A stretch of DNA of 64,000 bases from Rhineura floridana (GCF_030035675.1 NC_084497.1:29007937-29071936), one strand, 5' to 3'; positions 20,800 through 32,479 are shown, counted from the first letter of the stretch. The notes: generated by a model not told the origin, from the sequence alone. Translations and numbers: made by a program.

Positions 20800-20966
20800 G
20801 GGGGAAGAGTGGTAGCTCAGTGGCAGAGTGCCTGCTTTGCATGCGGAAGAAGGTCCCGGGTTCAATCTCCCAGCGGCCTCTCCAGGTAGGACCGGGCTTC
20901 TGCCAGTCAGTGTAGACGATATTGAACTAGATGGACCTACGGTTTGACTTGGTATCGGCAGCTTTT
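20800..20966 (+). mobile_element. tRNA-derived SINE
   Basis: Head GGTAGCTCAGTGGCAGAGTG (box A type), box B region GGGTTCAATCTCC, then CTGCCAGTCAGTGTAGACGA and CTAGATGGACC. A near-complete copy. Confidence 0.8.
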
Positions 20967-20984
20967 TCTGTGCCTGTGCCTGTG

Positions 20985-21062
20985 TACTCGGAATTAAGTC
21001 CCACTGTGTCTAATGGGCCTGACTCACCTAGGTAAGTGCACTTGGGACTGCAGTCCAAGGGA
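20985..21062. repeat. palindromic MITE remnant (family G)
   Basis: Contains words such as GTCTAATGGG and CCTGACTCACC and a half of the palindrome better seen at 53205-53282, 29055-29155 and 61735-61830. Confidence 0.3.
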
Positions 21063-21274
21063 TCTGTGGTCGAACGGGATTTTAAAACCCACATCCTGAG
21101 CCACCCCTCCATGTCACTTCTGAATGGTGGTGTGTTTTATGTTTCAGGTTGGGGGGCTTGTTTTGAGGTCCCACCTGGGCTTGAAGTTTGCTGGGCGTTC
21201 ACTTGTATCGTTTTTTTTAAAAAAAAATTGCTCTTTTTCCAATGACCTCAAAGTGGCATATGTAGTTCCCTCCC

Positions 21275-21440
21275 CAATTTTACCCTCACAACAACCCTGT
21301 GAGGGACAGAAGGCTGACAAGGGAGAAAGAGAGAGAGGAGACTGGCATGAGAACCCTCAGTGAGCTTTATGACTGAGTGGGGATATGAACCTGGCTCTTC
21401 TCAGTCGTTGCCCAACATTCTAACCACTAGACCACACTGC
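21275..21440 (-). mobile_element. MIR-like (CORE-type) SINE
   Basis: The plus strand shows the reversed core (CTCACAACAACCCTGTGAGG) and the reversed tRNA-like head (CATTCTAACCACTAGACCAC). Confidence 0.7.
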
Positions 21441-22159
21441 CAATCGCAAAGCTTTCACAAACTAACAGCTTGTGCAGCGTGGGGCAGTCCCATGAAGGAG
21501 CCTGCATGGGCACAGAAGGAGAGTCAGCATGTTCCAAACAAGGAGCAGTGAACCTCCAGCCTGCTGGCCCAATACGCCCCCCAGGCCTATCCATCTGGCC
21601 CTTGGGACTCTCTCCCCAGGGCTTGCACCTCACTGGCCCTGTTCAGCGTGCCACTCAAGGGCTTTGGACTGGCTAGGATGAACCCTTGAATTGTGACCAT
21701 GCTTCTTGCTAGCGTGGATGGAGGCTGTGTGGGTGTGTCTGTAGTAACTTCTGCGCTGCTTTCTTGTGGCTGGAATGAAGCCTACAGTACAAAGATAAGT
21801 GCCCACCACTGACATGCGGCCTCCAGGAGGTTGCCCAAGAGAGAATGTGGCCCTCAGGCTAAATTACTTTTCCCAGCCCTGTTCGAAAGCTCCAGGTCAC
21901 TGAACTCTATTTCTTCTTTCACTTTCCCACTCCTGCGCAGACAAGCCCATCTGAAATGCAACCAGTTTCATTGGCCTTGCTCTTCCTGTACAATTAAGAA
22001 GAGATTGCTGGAGGTTAAAGTTCCTGGATGCCTTTCATGCATGGAAGTCACACGGCATCGCAGGCTGATTTGGTCTGGGAAAGGCTGCCAGTCAGGGTAG
22101 ACAGTACTGAGTTAGATGGGGCTATGGGCTGACTCACTGATTAGTAGGAAGGGGTGAAT
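21441..22159. other. intergenic, mostly unassigned
   Basis: A family H-like fragment lies at about 21815-21880 and a SINE 3' part at about 22085-22140 (CTGCCAGTCAGGGTAGACAG). The remainder is not recognised. No gene. Confidence 0.4.
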
Positions 22160-22602
22160 CGGTCAATTTAGGTTTCCCCGTTACTTATTTTTACAATTTT
22201 CTGTTCCGTTCTCCATATTTCAACATCGGTTTGTATTCTTTTTTAAAAATTTAAGTCTTCATAAAAATACTAAATACAAAAAAATGCCCTTTAGTGCAAA
22301 TTTCTCCCGATCTACATTTGTTTGTATGCAATTTTGCCTAATATACACATTTTTGCAAAGCAATTTTCCCAACTACAACGCATTTTTGCACATTATCCTC
22401 GCAAAAATAGGCATTTTTTAGTGCCCCCCATTATATGCCTTTTTCTACACATTACTTGGCTGGAAAACTCCTTTGCACAATTCAGAGAAATGTGGGTTTC
22501 AAAGGATGGCTGGTTCTCGGTTCCCGTATTGTTTCAGAAAGTGCGAATTAGATAGGTTTGCCTGTTGGTGCAAATCAAATCAAATTTCTCCCCATCCCTA
22601 AA
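22160..22602 (+). repeat. 'T5GCA' repeat family D, full-length exemplar
   Basis: Starts near AGGAAGGGGTGAATCGGTCA and ends AATTTCTCCCCATCCCT. The interior repeats the theme CATTTTTGCA plus a variable A/T-rich linker every 26-36 bp (22345-22450). The end read in reverse starts AGGGATGGGGAG, similar to the front, giving a short terminal inverted repeat. It is probably a non-autonomous DNA transposon. Confidence 0.65.
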
Positions 22603-22740
22603 GGTTAGAGCATCTGCCTTGCATGCAGAAGGTCCTGAGTTCAATCTCCGGCACCTCCAGGTAGGGTAGGAAAGACCCCTGCCTGAACCCTGGAAAGCTG
22701 CTGCCAGTCAGTGCAGGTAACACTAACCCAGATGGAGTAA
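22603..22740 (+). mobile_element. tRNA-derived SINE, abutting family D
   Basis: GTTAGAGCATCTGCCTTGCA, GTCCTGAGTTCAATCTCC and CTGCCAGTCAGTGCAGG. The first bases of the head are missing where it meets the family D end. Confidence 0.75.
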
Positions 22741-22984
22741 TTGAAGGGGGCAGGTTTCTAATGCAAAGGGGCAGTGTACCGGATGCCAGGGACAGACATC
22801 CGAAGGGCTGTCCTGCAGAAGATGGAGCAGGGGGCAGGACTGCAGCTGATGGCTGGAAACTTTGCAGAAGCAGATTTTGGTAAACATTAGGATAAACAGC
22901 CTAAGGGTAAGAGCCTCTGGATGGTGGAACAGCCTGCCTTTGGGGTTTGCGCTCTTCTTTTTAAGCAGAGGATGGACAGCCAAC

Positions 22985-23115
22985 CCATCATATATTCAGA
23001 GAAGTGCAAATTTCAAAGGAGAGCCATGTTTCGGTTCTCAGATTGTGTCAGAAAGTGCAAATTTGGTGCATTCCACTTCAAATATGAAATGAATCAAATT
23101 TCTCCCCCCCAAACT
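22985..23115 (+). repeat. 'T5GCA' repeat family D, 3' fragment
   Basis: ATATTCAGAGAAGTGCAAAT, then CAAATTTGGTGCATTCC and ATCAAATTTCTCCCCC, the family 3' end only. Confidence 0.6.
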
Positions 23116-23884
23116 GCTCATCACTGGGGCATATGGGGTGAGCGTGTATGACGGGGGGGAGGAAGAACCGTTTACCGTAATCGAACACTCGGCACAGTAG
23201 CTAGTCCAACGAGTTCTGATAAACCACAAGTAAGCATGTACATTCTCTCTCTGATTTCCCCGTAGGATCCTGGTTACAGAGCATCAAGAGCAGATGCATT
23301 TATTTTAATCCTGCCCTGGTGAGAATTGGAGTGGGGGGGGGAAGGCTGTACACACACCGTATCTTCAAAACACAGCCCCCCCAGGAGATTCTGAATGCAG
23401 CGTGCCTGTTAAGGTCAAACTGGTCGATCCGTGAGTCAGACAAAGTTTGGAGTTGGATAAAAAACTTCCTTCAAATCTGGGAGCGCTTAGGGACTGGGAA
23501 TTCTGGTCAACAAAACTCACAGCATTTGTTTCTCAGCTCATTCCAGCATGTGGTTCAATAATCTGGCTCATATAAAGCCTGGGCCTACTTGGCAGGGTTG
23601 ATGGGTAGATAAAATGGGGGGGGGCATGAGATTGATCATGGCAGTGAATTATAATAATCAGGGCTGGAAGCTTAATCGGTAGATTAATCTGCTAAACTTG
23701 CTTAATTAGGAGTAAGTCCCTTTCAGCTCAATGGGGTTAACTTCTGAGTAGACACAGAGAGGCGTACCCCTGCGATGAGGGACTTTTTTGCTTATTTTAT
23801 TTATTTATAAAAGTATTTATGTAAAATATCAGGGCAGTATGCAGTAATATGAAAAACGTTTTTTAAAAAAACCCGTTAGAAACA
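23116..23884. other. intergenic with candidate CNE (23170-23580)
   Basis: Positions 23170-23580 are non-repetitive (GATTCTGAATGCAGCGTGCC, GGCTCATATAAAGCCTGGGC) and could be conserved. A palindromic family G fragment lies at about 23695-23765. No gene. Confidence 0.3.
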
Positions 23885-24115
23885 GTACATGACTGTTTTT
23901 CAGTCTGAGGGCCACATTCCTTCCAAGGGAGCCTTCTGGGAGCCACCAGCCAGTGGAAGGCAGGGCCAGAAGAAAAAATGGGTGGAGCAACAGATGTGAT
24001 TCCTGCCTTTGCAGAGTAGGCTCCATTCCAGTTCTGAGCCCCCTTGGCAATTTGTTTTGAGGTTAGAATGAAACTACCAGCCCCTGAGTTCAATTCCTTT
24101 TCCTCCCTCCCCACA
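23885..24115 (+). repeat. unclassified interspersed repeat (family H)
   Basis: Contains GAGGGCCACATTCCTTCC and AATGGGTGGAGCAACAG, as in 28190-28330 and 37618-37745. Confidence 0.4.
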
Positions 24116-24956
24116 AGCCAGCATTTCTTTAACTAGAGAATTAATTGGCTCATACTGTTTTCCAGCCCCCACCCTTCAAACAAACCTGTGGGGTGTGTGT
24201 GTGAAAAGCAAACCCAGCACCTTGCAGCTCCATTTCTCTCCTCCAAACTTTCCCCCCTCCAAGCTATGGAACATCTTTGATGTCTTCTGCTTGCTCGTCC
24301 CCCCCCCCAAAAAAAATCCCCATGCAAAAAGTCAGCAATATATTATTTGTCTCTGGGTGGTTTTTTTGCTGCCTAGGAGCTCTAGGAGAAGATTTCTGGT
24401 TTTTATTTTATTTTTAAAGCAGGCATGCGATATGCCTTTGATGGGATCTGCAAACAAGGCAGTTCTCGCTTGCTAGCAGGACGACTCTTTGCTCACACAC
24501 CCCCTGTCTCCCCAAATATATGAAAACAAGAGCCCAAGTGGACCCTCTTTGTCTCTCTGCCATCAGCAATTCAGATTTGGACTCCTGCGCTGCAAATGAG
24601 AATCAGGTTGGCTCTCAAGCAGCAAGCAGGCTTTCACCTTGTACGTCGCTCTTCAGATTTGGAGAGGGCCACAGCAATGCTTCGTACATTTGTCCCGGAG
24701 GCAACCCTCTGGGGAAAGGCTGCTGTTTCTCGACAGTTTACAGGTGAGCCTTAGAATGACTTGGCTAAGCCAGGGACGGGGAGTCTGGATGTGGACCATG
24801 GGCTGGATCCTTATTAATGCCCCCCATGGGGCAGGTTTGACCTGTGGGTGGGGCTGCCCACCTGTCAATCACATGATGTCACAAGGATGTTAAAAAGGAG
24901 CGGTGATTTGCAAGTGCCGCCAATCAGCTGCACAGGGCTTGGCATCAGGGCACAGG
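24116..24956. other. intergenic stretch, nothing recognised
   Basis: No gene. Short frames on both strands lack similarity to known proteins. Confidence 0.4.
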
Positions 24957-25042
24957 ACTTGGAAAGCTGCTGCCAGTCAGTGTAGACAGTACTGAGCTAG
25001 ATGGACCAATGGGTCTGACCTGGTGTAAGGCAGCTTCCTATG
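24957..25042 (+). mobile_element. tRNA-derived SINE, 3' part
   Basis: GCTGCTGCCAGTCAGTGTAG, then CTAGATGGACCAATGGGTCT and AAGGCAGCTTCCTATG; the head is absent. Confidence 0.75.
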
Positions 25043-25924
25043 GCCCCACGTTTCCTACTTTCAGCTGCATCTTTACCTGCCCTGTACCTCATATCGTGTA
25101 TAGGATGTCAGATGTAGGGCAGATGTTGTCAACAATATTTTACTGTTTAATATGGTTATTTGACAGCCAGTAGTATTTAATAGCTGGTATGTCACCATGG
25201 CAGACATGCGACTGACATACTGACATTTCCAGCGCAACCCTTCGGGCTTAGGGCGGTATATAAATTAAACTAAATAAATAAATAAATAAAAATGCCTTCT
25301 CAAATGTAAGCCCCATTTGAGTTCACTGCGGCTCACTTGCAAGTAAGCAGGTATAGGATTGCAGTCTTACTCTATGATCTCTGTAGCTGACATTATTTGA
25401 TAGCTGGCCAGCAATGGCATTTAGCTTCAGATAGCATTTCTTAGCTGACATGCAATGGCATTAGATAGCTCTAGCGGACAATGTTTTGTACTGTTGCATA
25501 TCCTTAGGATCAGGTAGCATTTGATAGCTAGCAAGCAAAGGCATTTGGGTCTCTTACACCCCTTATGCTGGGTTGTGGGGAGTCTAGATAGAGTGGAAGC
25601 CTTCAGCTGGTCAAAGTCTTGCTGGGAGGATTCAGAGGGCAAGGCTGAGCCAGCACAGGATCCACTAGATCCCAAGCTGCTCTCACAGCTGTTGCCAGCT
25701 GTCATCGGGCCCAGTCTACCTGCTCCCTGCTTTCAGCTGCCGCTGCTGTGACTCACTGAGAAGAGCAGCAAAGAGTTAGGATTGCTCTGTTAGTGTATCG
25801 CAGGTGCAGCTGAAAGCATTTTAGCAAGAATGCAATGGCATTTAGAATCAACTCTTGCCAACTTTCCGATTCAAGGCCTGCTACCATCAAGACAAGGAAA
25901 ACACTGTGCCGTGTCTGAAACATT
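25043..25924. other. intergenic with L2-like tail (25225-25290)
   Basis: GGGCGGTATATAAATTAAAC and an (AAAT)n tail mark an L2-like 3' end. The rest holds loosely repeated words (TTTGATAGCT, GCAATGGCATTTAG) at 25380-25850 that look like an old degraded tandem, but no gene. Confidence 0.4.
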
Positions 25925-25966
25925 TTGTTGTTGTTGTTGTTGTTGTGTGTGTATGTGTGTGTGTGT
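25925..25966. repeat. (TTG)n-(TG)n microsatellite
   Basis: About seven TTG units followed by TG units. Confidence 0.9.
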
Positions 25967-26109
25967 GCATGTCATACAGCACCCACAACGCAAAGCTTAG
26001 GTGCACAAGTCCACGTTCTGAAGCTGAATGCTGGACCTGGACATTAAAAACAGTTGTGTTTGTTTCAGCTTCAGATGAAGCCAATTCTCGCTAGGAAGGC
26101 AAAGCTGAC

Positions 26110-26600
26110 TGTGGGTATTTTGCTGAGGTCCTGTTTGCGCAAATGTCAAGTCCTGGTGCACCTTGGGACTCTGCTAATTGGCTAAGCTTGGCTGGAGAAG
26201 TTGGACCATTTTGTTTTCAAAAGCAAAAATAGCTCCCAAACACTTTTCCCGCGGCCCTTTTATGATGATTGTGATTTTTTTTTAAAAAGAATCAGCACGC
26301 AAACCTAGATTGGAAGCGTCTTCTTCTTGGAAAACAATGAATTATGCATCCAATTGCTACTGGCCCCACGAACCTTGCTTGGCAGTTGCTACTCTTCATA
26401 ATTACGCAAAGGAGGTGGGGAAGACCAGCCTCGGAAACAAATGCTTCCCTTCCCTTTGTGCAAACTCAAGTAGATTTAAAGAAACAGTCTTCACACAGGC
26501 ACCATGCAGTTAGCTCTTTGAGATCAGCGTGACAAAGGACTGCAAAGGCAAGCGTCTTCTTCGACCCCTTGGAACCAAAGGACTGGTCTGGTGAATAAGA
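26110..26600. other. candidate conserved non-coding element
   Basis: Non-repetitive block with words typical of developmental enhancers (CTGCTAATTGGCTAAGC, AACAATGAATTATGCATCC, CTTCATAATTACGCAAAGG). It lies about 6 kb upstream of KLHDC7A. No alignment was available. Confidence 0.35.
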
Positions 26601-27039
26601 CATGTGTCCCTAGATCAGCCTGTCCTGTGCTTTTATGATCCGCAGCGGTGGCCCTGTCTCTCGTTCTGACATGTCAGGGTCAGCCCAAGATACTTGACTG
26701 CCTGGGGCAAAATACAAGACGGCACCTCTCCTTCCAGTCCACATACAAAATCCAAAACAGACTGAGAGCTGAATCATACTTCAGCACTGGTGACTGGCAA
26801 TGCTCTCCACCACACCGAGGGCAGCAGACTAGCTTAGGAGATAGAGGAGAGACTAGGCAGTCTACACAGCTCATCCTCTCCCACCCACTGCCTTCTGAAG
26901 CAGCTGCCTCACTCTGCCCAGCAATAGGGCTGGCTCTCTCGGCTTGCATATTTGTAAATAAAGCCAGTATTGCAAGTAAAGCAGTATTGTCTACGATGAC
27001 TGCCAGCGAGTCACCAGTGCCCTCTTTCACCCAAAGGAA
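26601..27039. other. intergenic stretch, no gene
   Basis: A 178-codon plus frame starting at 26648 crosses repeat-like DNA and has no protein similarity; I do not accept it as a gene. Confidence 0.45.
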
Positions 27040-27182
27040 ACTAAACCTTAAAATGCCTGTGGAACAAGAAAGCCCGAGTCATGCGCCTGAGGTTCAGCAA
27101 GGAGGGTGCTTGTCTAATCTAAGCTGGGAGGGCGTTCCACAGAGTTGGGCCCACAACACTCAAAGTGCAGCTTCTAGTTTTT
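27040..27182 (-). mobile_element. L2-like LINE 3' coding fragment
   Basis: The minus-strand translation gives the superfamily signature PTLWNALP followed by a degraded SFRR-type tail. The plus strand reads GGGAGGGCGTTCCACAGAGT. Confidence 0.5.
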
Positions 27183-28189
27183 AGAAGACTAGAGCTGGGG
27201 GTGGGGGACCACCAGCAGAGGCTCTCCCAAAGATCTCAGTGATTGGTCCGGGATATAAGGGATCAGGTGGTCCCTAAGGGTTGTATCCACTGTTTGTCCT
27301 ACTCAGAGTAAACCCAATGAGATGAATAGACTGGGGACATTCCCAGCCATACCTGAAGTTGCTGCCAGAGGCTGAGCCTGGGACCATTAGTACGCAAAGT
27401 AGATGCACTGTACCACTGAACTGCAGTCCTCCCCGGCCCCCAATGGCTGGAACCATTTCCACAGTTCCCTGCTGTTGTTGGGGAGGTCATCTCTTCTCCG
27501 GCAGGGCTGATTCAGCAAACTCCTGTGGCTCTGGAAGGTGGCCTTGAATTGAGGTCTCTCTGTGCTTTACAACAACCTTCCCACGGTCACAGCTGAAGAC
27601 AGCCAAGTGCGTCCTCAAAGAAATCTGGCAAACCCTTCTCCATGTCACTTTGTGAGTGATTATTCGGCTCCATGCCAGGCAGGAGAGTGTGTTTCCAACT
27701 CTTCTTTCCAGGCGCCTACCTGCAGGAGGAAAGGCAGGTCTGGCGAGCTGAAAGGCAAGGAGGGACAGTCTAGGGTCATTGAGAAACTCCTAGACCCTCA
27801 CGCATCCTCAATGTCTCTCAAATGGAGACAATTCAGCTCCCAGTGGGATTGTGCTGACTTGAAAGAGAAATGGTCCTAGGAATCGAGGGAGGGGGGGAGA
27901 GAGAAACCACTTTCCCCCCACCCTTCCAGACATAACATCATCAAGGCTGCTTAGAGGACACGAGTTTCTGGAACGTATTGCTGAATGGGAGAAATTCTAG
28001 CAATAGATGGTCAGGTCCTTACAGAAACGGGCTCATTGCAAGTATCTAAGCCAGGATCCCAACTTCTCAAGTGAAGTGCCCCAAGTTCAAGACAACAACC
28101 GGGGGCGGGAGGGACCCCAGCGAAAGTTACTCCAAGGTTCCGGAATGTTCTTCCGAAATCAAAGCGAGTTTCTATCTCCCCGTGCCGGG
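27183..28189. other. intergenic, partial SINE at 27345-27435
   Basis: The reversed SINE head (ACTGTACCACTGAACTGCAG) marks a degraded minus-strand copy. The remainder is unassigned. No gene. Confidence 0.35.
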
Positions 28190-28330
28190 GTGGGGAACGT
28201 TTTCAGCTCAAGGGCCACCTTCTCTTCTGGACAGCCTTTCAGGGGCCATGTGCCAGTGGTGGGTGGAGCCAGAGGCAAAGTGGGAGGAGCGATGACTGTA
28301 AATGTAACCTTTTGCACAGAAGGCTAGTCT
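28190..28330 (+). repeat. unclassified interspersed repeat (family H)
   Basis: GGGTGGGGAACGTTTTCAGC, AAGGGCCACCTTCTCTTCTG and GTGGTGGGTGGAGCCAGAGG. Shared with 37618-37745 and others. Confidence 0.45.
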
Positions 28331-28379
28331 CAATCAGCTGTTGATTTTGGGTCCACTTTTGTGGAGAAAAGCGGCTCAC

Positions 28380-28600
28380 AAATTAAATAAATAAATTATT
28401 GTTGTTGTTATTGCTATCCCACCCTTCTACCCTACAACAGGGCACTCAGGGTGTCTCACAATGAAATCATACACAATTAAACACACACACGAAAACATGA
28501 AAATATATAAAATACAGTTAAGAAATCTAGGGGTGTGGTATTGAAAGGGGACGAAAGAGGTACAATTTTTAAAAAGTGGGTAGAAAATAAAATCGGTTTC
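28380..28600 (-). mobile_element. L2-like LINE 3' UTR
   Basis: The reversed tail (GCTATCCCACCCTTCTACCC) is followed by an A-rich 3' UTR with AAAATATATAAAATACAG. The coding part is absent. Confidence 0.5.
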
Positions 28601-29054
28601 AGACTCAGCCTAAATAAGCGCCCACATCTCTCTCTTGCCTCAGATCAGTCAAGAAAGAGGAATTATCATGAGTTCCAGGACACAGTTCAGTCAGGCAATT
28701 AAAACACGCACGCATGCACAGTCTCAAGGAGAGGGGGCAGCAGGGGCAGTATGGGGTGTGACTTTGGGAGAGTCTTAAGGGCCACAGGGAAAGGCATTTG
28801 GCCCCTGGCCTGAGGTTCCTCATCACTGTGTTACAGCATATTCTGCAGCTGGACCCTCCTTGTGATGGGTAACATTGGGTTTTTTTAAAAAAATGGGGGG
28901 AGTTGATATTCCTTTGGAAAACACCATATATACTAATGAATAAATGTTAATTATCATGATAGACTTTCCTGTTAGGGAAGTGTGTCTTTTCTCCTGGTGG
29001 AGAGCAAAAGATGGGATCAAGCTCAGAGCTACACAAGATCTGTGGGTTGCATTC

Positions 29055-29155
29055 AACTGAGCGTAGATCCATTGACATGAATGGACCTTAGTTAGTCACG
29101 TCCAGTAACTATAATGGGCCTATTCTGAGTAGGGCTAGCATTTGGTACAACCCAA
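29055..29155. repeat. palindromic MITE (family G)
   Basis: GTAGATCCATTGACATGAAT and, further on, AATGGGCCTATTCTGAGTAG form an imperfect inverted repeat, bounded by GGTTGCATTCAACTGAG and GGTACAACCCA. Confidence 0.5.
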
Positions 29156-29354
29156 TGTGTCCAAGCAAAGTGAAGCGGGGTCCTTTTTAGGTTGCATTAC
29201 GTTGGCTTATTGGACCACAGGATCAAGGATGAGCAGCTCTACCCGGTCCTATTCTCTATGGCAGGAATGGCTAAACTTTTTGGGGTTGAGGGCCACATTG
29301 ACCCATACTCAACTCTCCAGGGGCCTCATTCGCCCTTCTCTAGCCAATGTGTGA

Positions 29355-29525
29355 ACAGAAAGACAGCCATCCTTCAAAATTCACATTTCTCCAACAGCAA
29401 CAAAACCAAAAACGCATAAAGCATATATTAGAGGACTAGGCACAAAAAAGTGTATATAACTGAAATCAGCATGGAAAAATGCATGCTATTAGGGGGAAAT
29501 TGCTTGCAAAAGATGTTCATGCTAG
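29355..29525 (-). repeat. 'T5GCA' repeat family D, fragment
   Basis: GAAAGACAGCCATCCTTCAA and TTAGGGGGAAATTGCTTGCA match the reversed family body. Confidence 0.55.
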
Positions 29526-29606
29526 GCAAAATTGCATACAAAGGTGTGCCCAGAAAAAAAAAGAAGATAGGAAGGAAGGAAGGAAGGAAGGAACACAGGG
29601 ATGCAG

Positions 29607-29786
29607 GGAGCAGCCTTATATCGAGTCAGACTGTTGGTCCATCCGGCTCAGTACTGTCGACACTGACTGGTAGTGGCTCTCTAGGGTTTCAGATGGGGTC
29701 TTTCCCAATCCTAACTGGAGATGCTGCTGGGAATCAAGCCTGGCACCTCCAGTATGCAGAAGAGATGCTCTACTGCTGAGCCACTT
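29607..29786 (-). mobile_element. tRNA-derived SINE
   Basis: Minus orientation: the plus strand reads CGAGTCAGACTGTTGGTCCA, CTCAGTACTGTCGACACTGA and ATGCTCTACTGCTGAGCCAC. A (GGAA)n run lies just before it at 29570-29593. Confidence 0.8.
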
Positions 29787-30119
29787 GCTTCTAAACTATT
29801 TTTGGTAACTATTTTTATGGTATGCTTGCAAATGAGACTTCAGGTGAAAGGCAATTCATCATCATCATCATCATCAATGTGAGAAGAAATGCTAATGAAA
29901 ATATTTATGAATGTTCATGCTGATTTTTCAAAACACACACAACTTTGCAAACTCCGGTGGAAAGCCACTGCAATTGATCAATCTACCAGTGCTTCCTACT
30001 TTCCCAGAAACATCCATGAAGAGGGTGGGATTATATGTCAATGTATCCTCTGGCCGTTTTGGATCAGGGCCAATACCTCCACCTCCCCTCCCCACCCCTG
30101 CCTTCTCCATTCTCCCAGT

Positions 30120-30600
30120 GACATTGTGGCACTTCTGATCCTAATTGAATCTAATTGTCTCTTCAGCATTCTGCTAAAACCTTTCCAAAGTCCCTTGAAA
30201 TACACGAACATCGATAATGCTGGTCTTTGGGGTCACACGCACGCACGTGTGTGTGTTTTCAATCCACGTCAATCCAAAGAGCGACAATTAATTTTTTACA
30301 AGCTAATAATATCTCTTAGGCAGATTGTCAGTGGAGGACCTGTCATCTCTCATCAATAATGAAGCAATTGCAGTGATCCCTAACCCCCCCCCATCTCCCC
30401 AATGACTTCTGCATTATTCAAGTCCAGAGCCTCAAACACTGGGCAAGGCAGGAGCGCTTTAATTGGTGTCCTTGGTAATTACCTGGTGAGAGTTACATGG
30501 GGGGAAAGGGAAGCTAAGGCAATTGGCTACCTGATTTATGATCTACAGCTAACGTGGCCATCTCTGCCATCAGATCTGCCCGTGTGGTAGAAATGAGCAA
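30120..30600. other. candidate conserved non-coding element
   Basis: Repeat-free block rich in ATTA/CAATTG words (CTAATTGAATCTAATTGTC, GCGACAATTAATTTTTTAC, AATGAAGCAATTGCAGTG and CTTTAATTGGTGTCC). It looks like a homeodomain-bound enhancer. Conservation is untested. Confidence 0.4.
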
Positions 30601-30710
30601 CAGCTACTTGTTTTGGTAGAACTGGCTGCATAATCTCTCTCTCTATATATACCATTTAAAAAAAATCTTCCCAAAATTTCATTCAAAGCATTTTCATTGT
30701 GCTCCCGGAG

Positions 30711-30827
30711 CAAAGCTTGGAAAAGTTACTTTTTTGAACTACAACTCCCAATAGCCCAATTCAGTGGCCATGCTGGCTGGGGCTGATGGGAGTTGTAGTT
30801 CAAAAAAAGTAACTTTTCCAAGCTCTG
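30711..30827. mobile_element. hAT-type MITE, second copy
   Basis: A 117-bp palindrome starts CAAAGCTTGGAAAAGTTACT and ends AACTTTTCCAAGCTCTG. The flanks TCCCGGAG (30703-30710) and TCCCAGAG (30828-30835) form an 8-bp target duplication with one mismatch. Same family as 16611-16726. Confidence 0.9.
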
Positions 30828-30835
30828 TCCCAGAG

Positions 30836-31276
30836 TGGCATAGAGATCAATTTTAACCCCCCCCCCCAAAAAAAAGACAGGCCCTGCCATTAGGCTTACA
30901 ATCTAAAAAAAAGTGACACACAAGGAAAACGTGACGGGGAGGGAAAAGGGGGAAAAGTAGCCTCAAGCACTACATTCTTACTGTTATGAGGTTGGTTTTT
31001 TTTTTTAAAAAAAAATTCCAATAAGCAGCTGGGATGGAAACAGTGGCTCACAATGAAAAAATTAGGCCCAGGTGGCCCTTGAGAAATAGCCTGATGACCC
31101 AGTTTTTCTGGAAGTGGCTATACAGCATTCAGAAGCTGTTGACCTTACAGGACAGGGCATAGCTACAGTCTGCTTGCTCCTGGTCACTCTTGCTATGGCA
31201 GGTAAGGTTGTTTGGCCTGATCTAGTTGATACCATCACACCCCAGAGCAGATGGTCTTGCTGCTTTTCCTCATAGG
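30836..31276. other. intergenic stretch, nothing recognised
   Basis: No gene; homopolymer C, A and T runs at 30858-30875 and 30997-31016. Confidence 0.4.
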
Positions 31277-31285
31277 GTTGCCTCT

Positions 31286-31317
<32 letters not shown>
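31277..31317. repeat. (CT)n microsatellite
   Basis: CT dinucleotide run. Confidence 0.9.
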
Positions 31318-31320
<3 letters not shown>

Positions 31321-31726
31321 AAGTGAACGCGCTCAGCCCAGCAGACAAGAGCAGCAGTGAATGGAGATGGTGAATCCCTTGCTGTCTACTTTTTTTCTGT
31401 GTAAAAACAGCTTCCCGCAAGAAGAAAACTAACCCATCAGGTTCAGTAGCTCTAGCTTTCTACTCACAGGTAGAGCAAGGCTAAAAGCACAAACATCTTT
31501 ATGAACTTTTTTTAGAAAATCGGTGTCAAGAGATGTCCCCCTTTGGTGACGAATCTGAAAGCATTCATCTGTCCAGGAAAAAGCTGCAGATGGAGTCCAA
31601 CATCTGGAAGGCTGCAGATTCCCTCCATCTTTGATGTAAGACAAAGGTATGTAAATAAATGAATAACAGCCTCCTGTATTCACCTAAAGCAGGGTTTTTT
31701 CTGGGGGGGTGGGAGGGATGGAGAGG

Positions 31727-31812
31727 ACCTGTGTGGCCCTCCAGATGTTGTTAGATTCCATCTCCATCCAGGCCCTGCCAGCATGGCCAATGGTCAGGGG
31801 TGATGATGGGAA
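31727..31812. mobile_element. palindromic hAT-like MITE, degraded
   Basis: TGGCCCTCCAGATGTTGTTA and CCAGCATGGCCAATGGTCAG are the hallmarks of the family arrayed at 39692-40376. Confidence 0.5.
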
Positions 31813-31857
31813 GAAGGCCACAGCTTCATACTTTGGCATCTCATTTAAAAAAGGATC

Positions 31858-32165
31858 TGAGTCATAGCTCAGTGGCAGATCACCTGACCTGCATGCAGAA
31901 GGTCCCATGTTCAGTCCCCAGCATCTCCCAAATAGGGCTGGGAATGTCCCGCCTGAAACTCTGGAGAGCCGCTGCCAGTCAGTATAGACAATACTGCTTC
32001 CTGTGCTCCTATTTAAGGCAGCTTCCATAATCACCCCTTTCTTCAGAACTATGAGGACTAGAACCTTACTTTATTTTTAGGGGAAGGGGCCCTAATGCCG
32101 TGGTAGAGCATCTGCTGTTCACATGGAAGGTCTCAAGTTCAATCCCTGGCAACATCTCCATGTAT
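31858..32165 (+). mobile_element. dimeric tRNA-SINE composite, copy 1
   Basis: A full SINE (31858-32022) is joined by a linker (TCACCCCTTTCTTCAGAACT through TTATTTTTAGGGG, to about 32082) to a second SINE head (GTGGTAGAGCATCTGCTGTT). The same linker and order occur at 41567-41925 and 43357-43505. Confidence 0.65.
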
Positions 32166-32479
32166 GCCATCTTGAGCTGCTTGGAGAAAAAGTTGGGATA
32201 TACAGTAAAGGCAATAAATAAAATCAGTAGTGTAACTAGCTTTTCATGCACCCTGTGCAAGGTTTTATTTTTGGGCCCCTTAATTTTTTTGGGGGGAAAA
32301 TAATAATAAAACAAATACGATATAACAATTGTTTATAAATAATTTTCATTTCAGCAAATCCATTTCACGGCCCCCTTCGTCCTGTGCCCCTGTTGCACCT
32401 GCCTAGTTACAGCACTGAATAGAATAAATAGAAATATCCCCTGCCTGAAGCCCCGGAGAGCAGGAACAGAACGATCTGT

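Noticed and set aside
20800-20880. tRNA-like sequences (also 7676, 31858, 41567, 56786)
   Set aside because: Boxes A and B are present but each continues into a SINE body; none folds by eye as a complete functional tRNA.
26648-27184. 178-codon plus-strand frame
   Set aside because: No protein similarity, and its end overlaps an L2-like coding remnant on the other strand.
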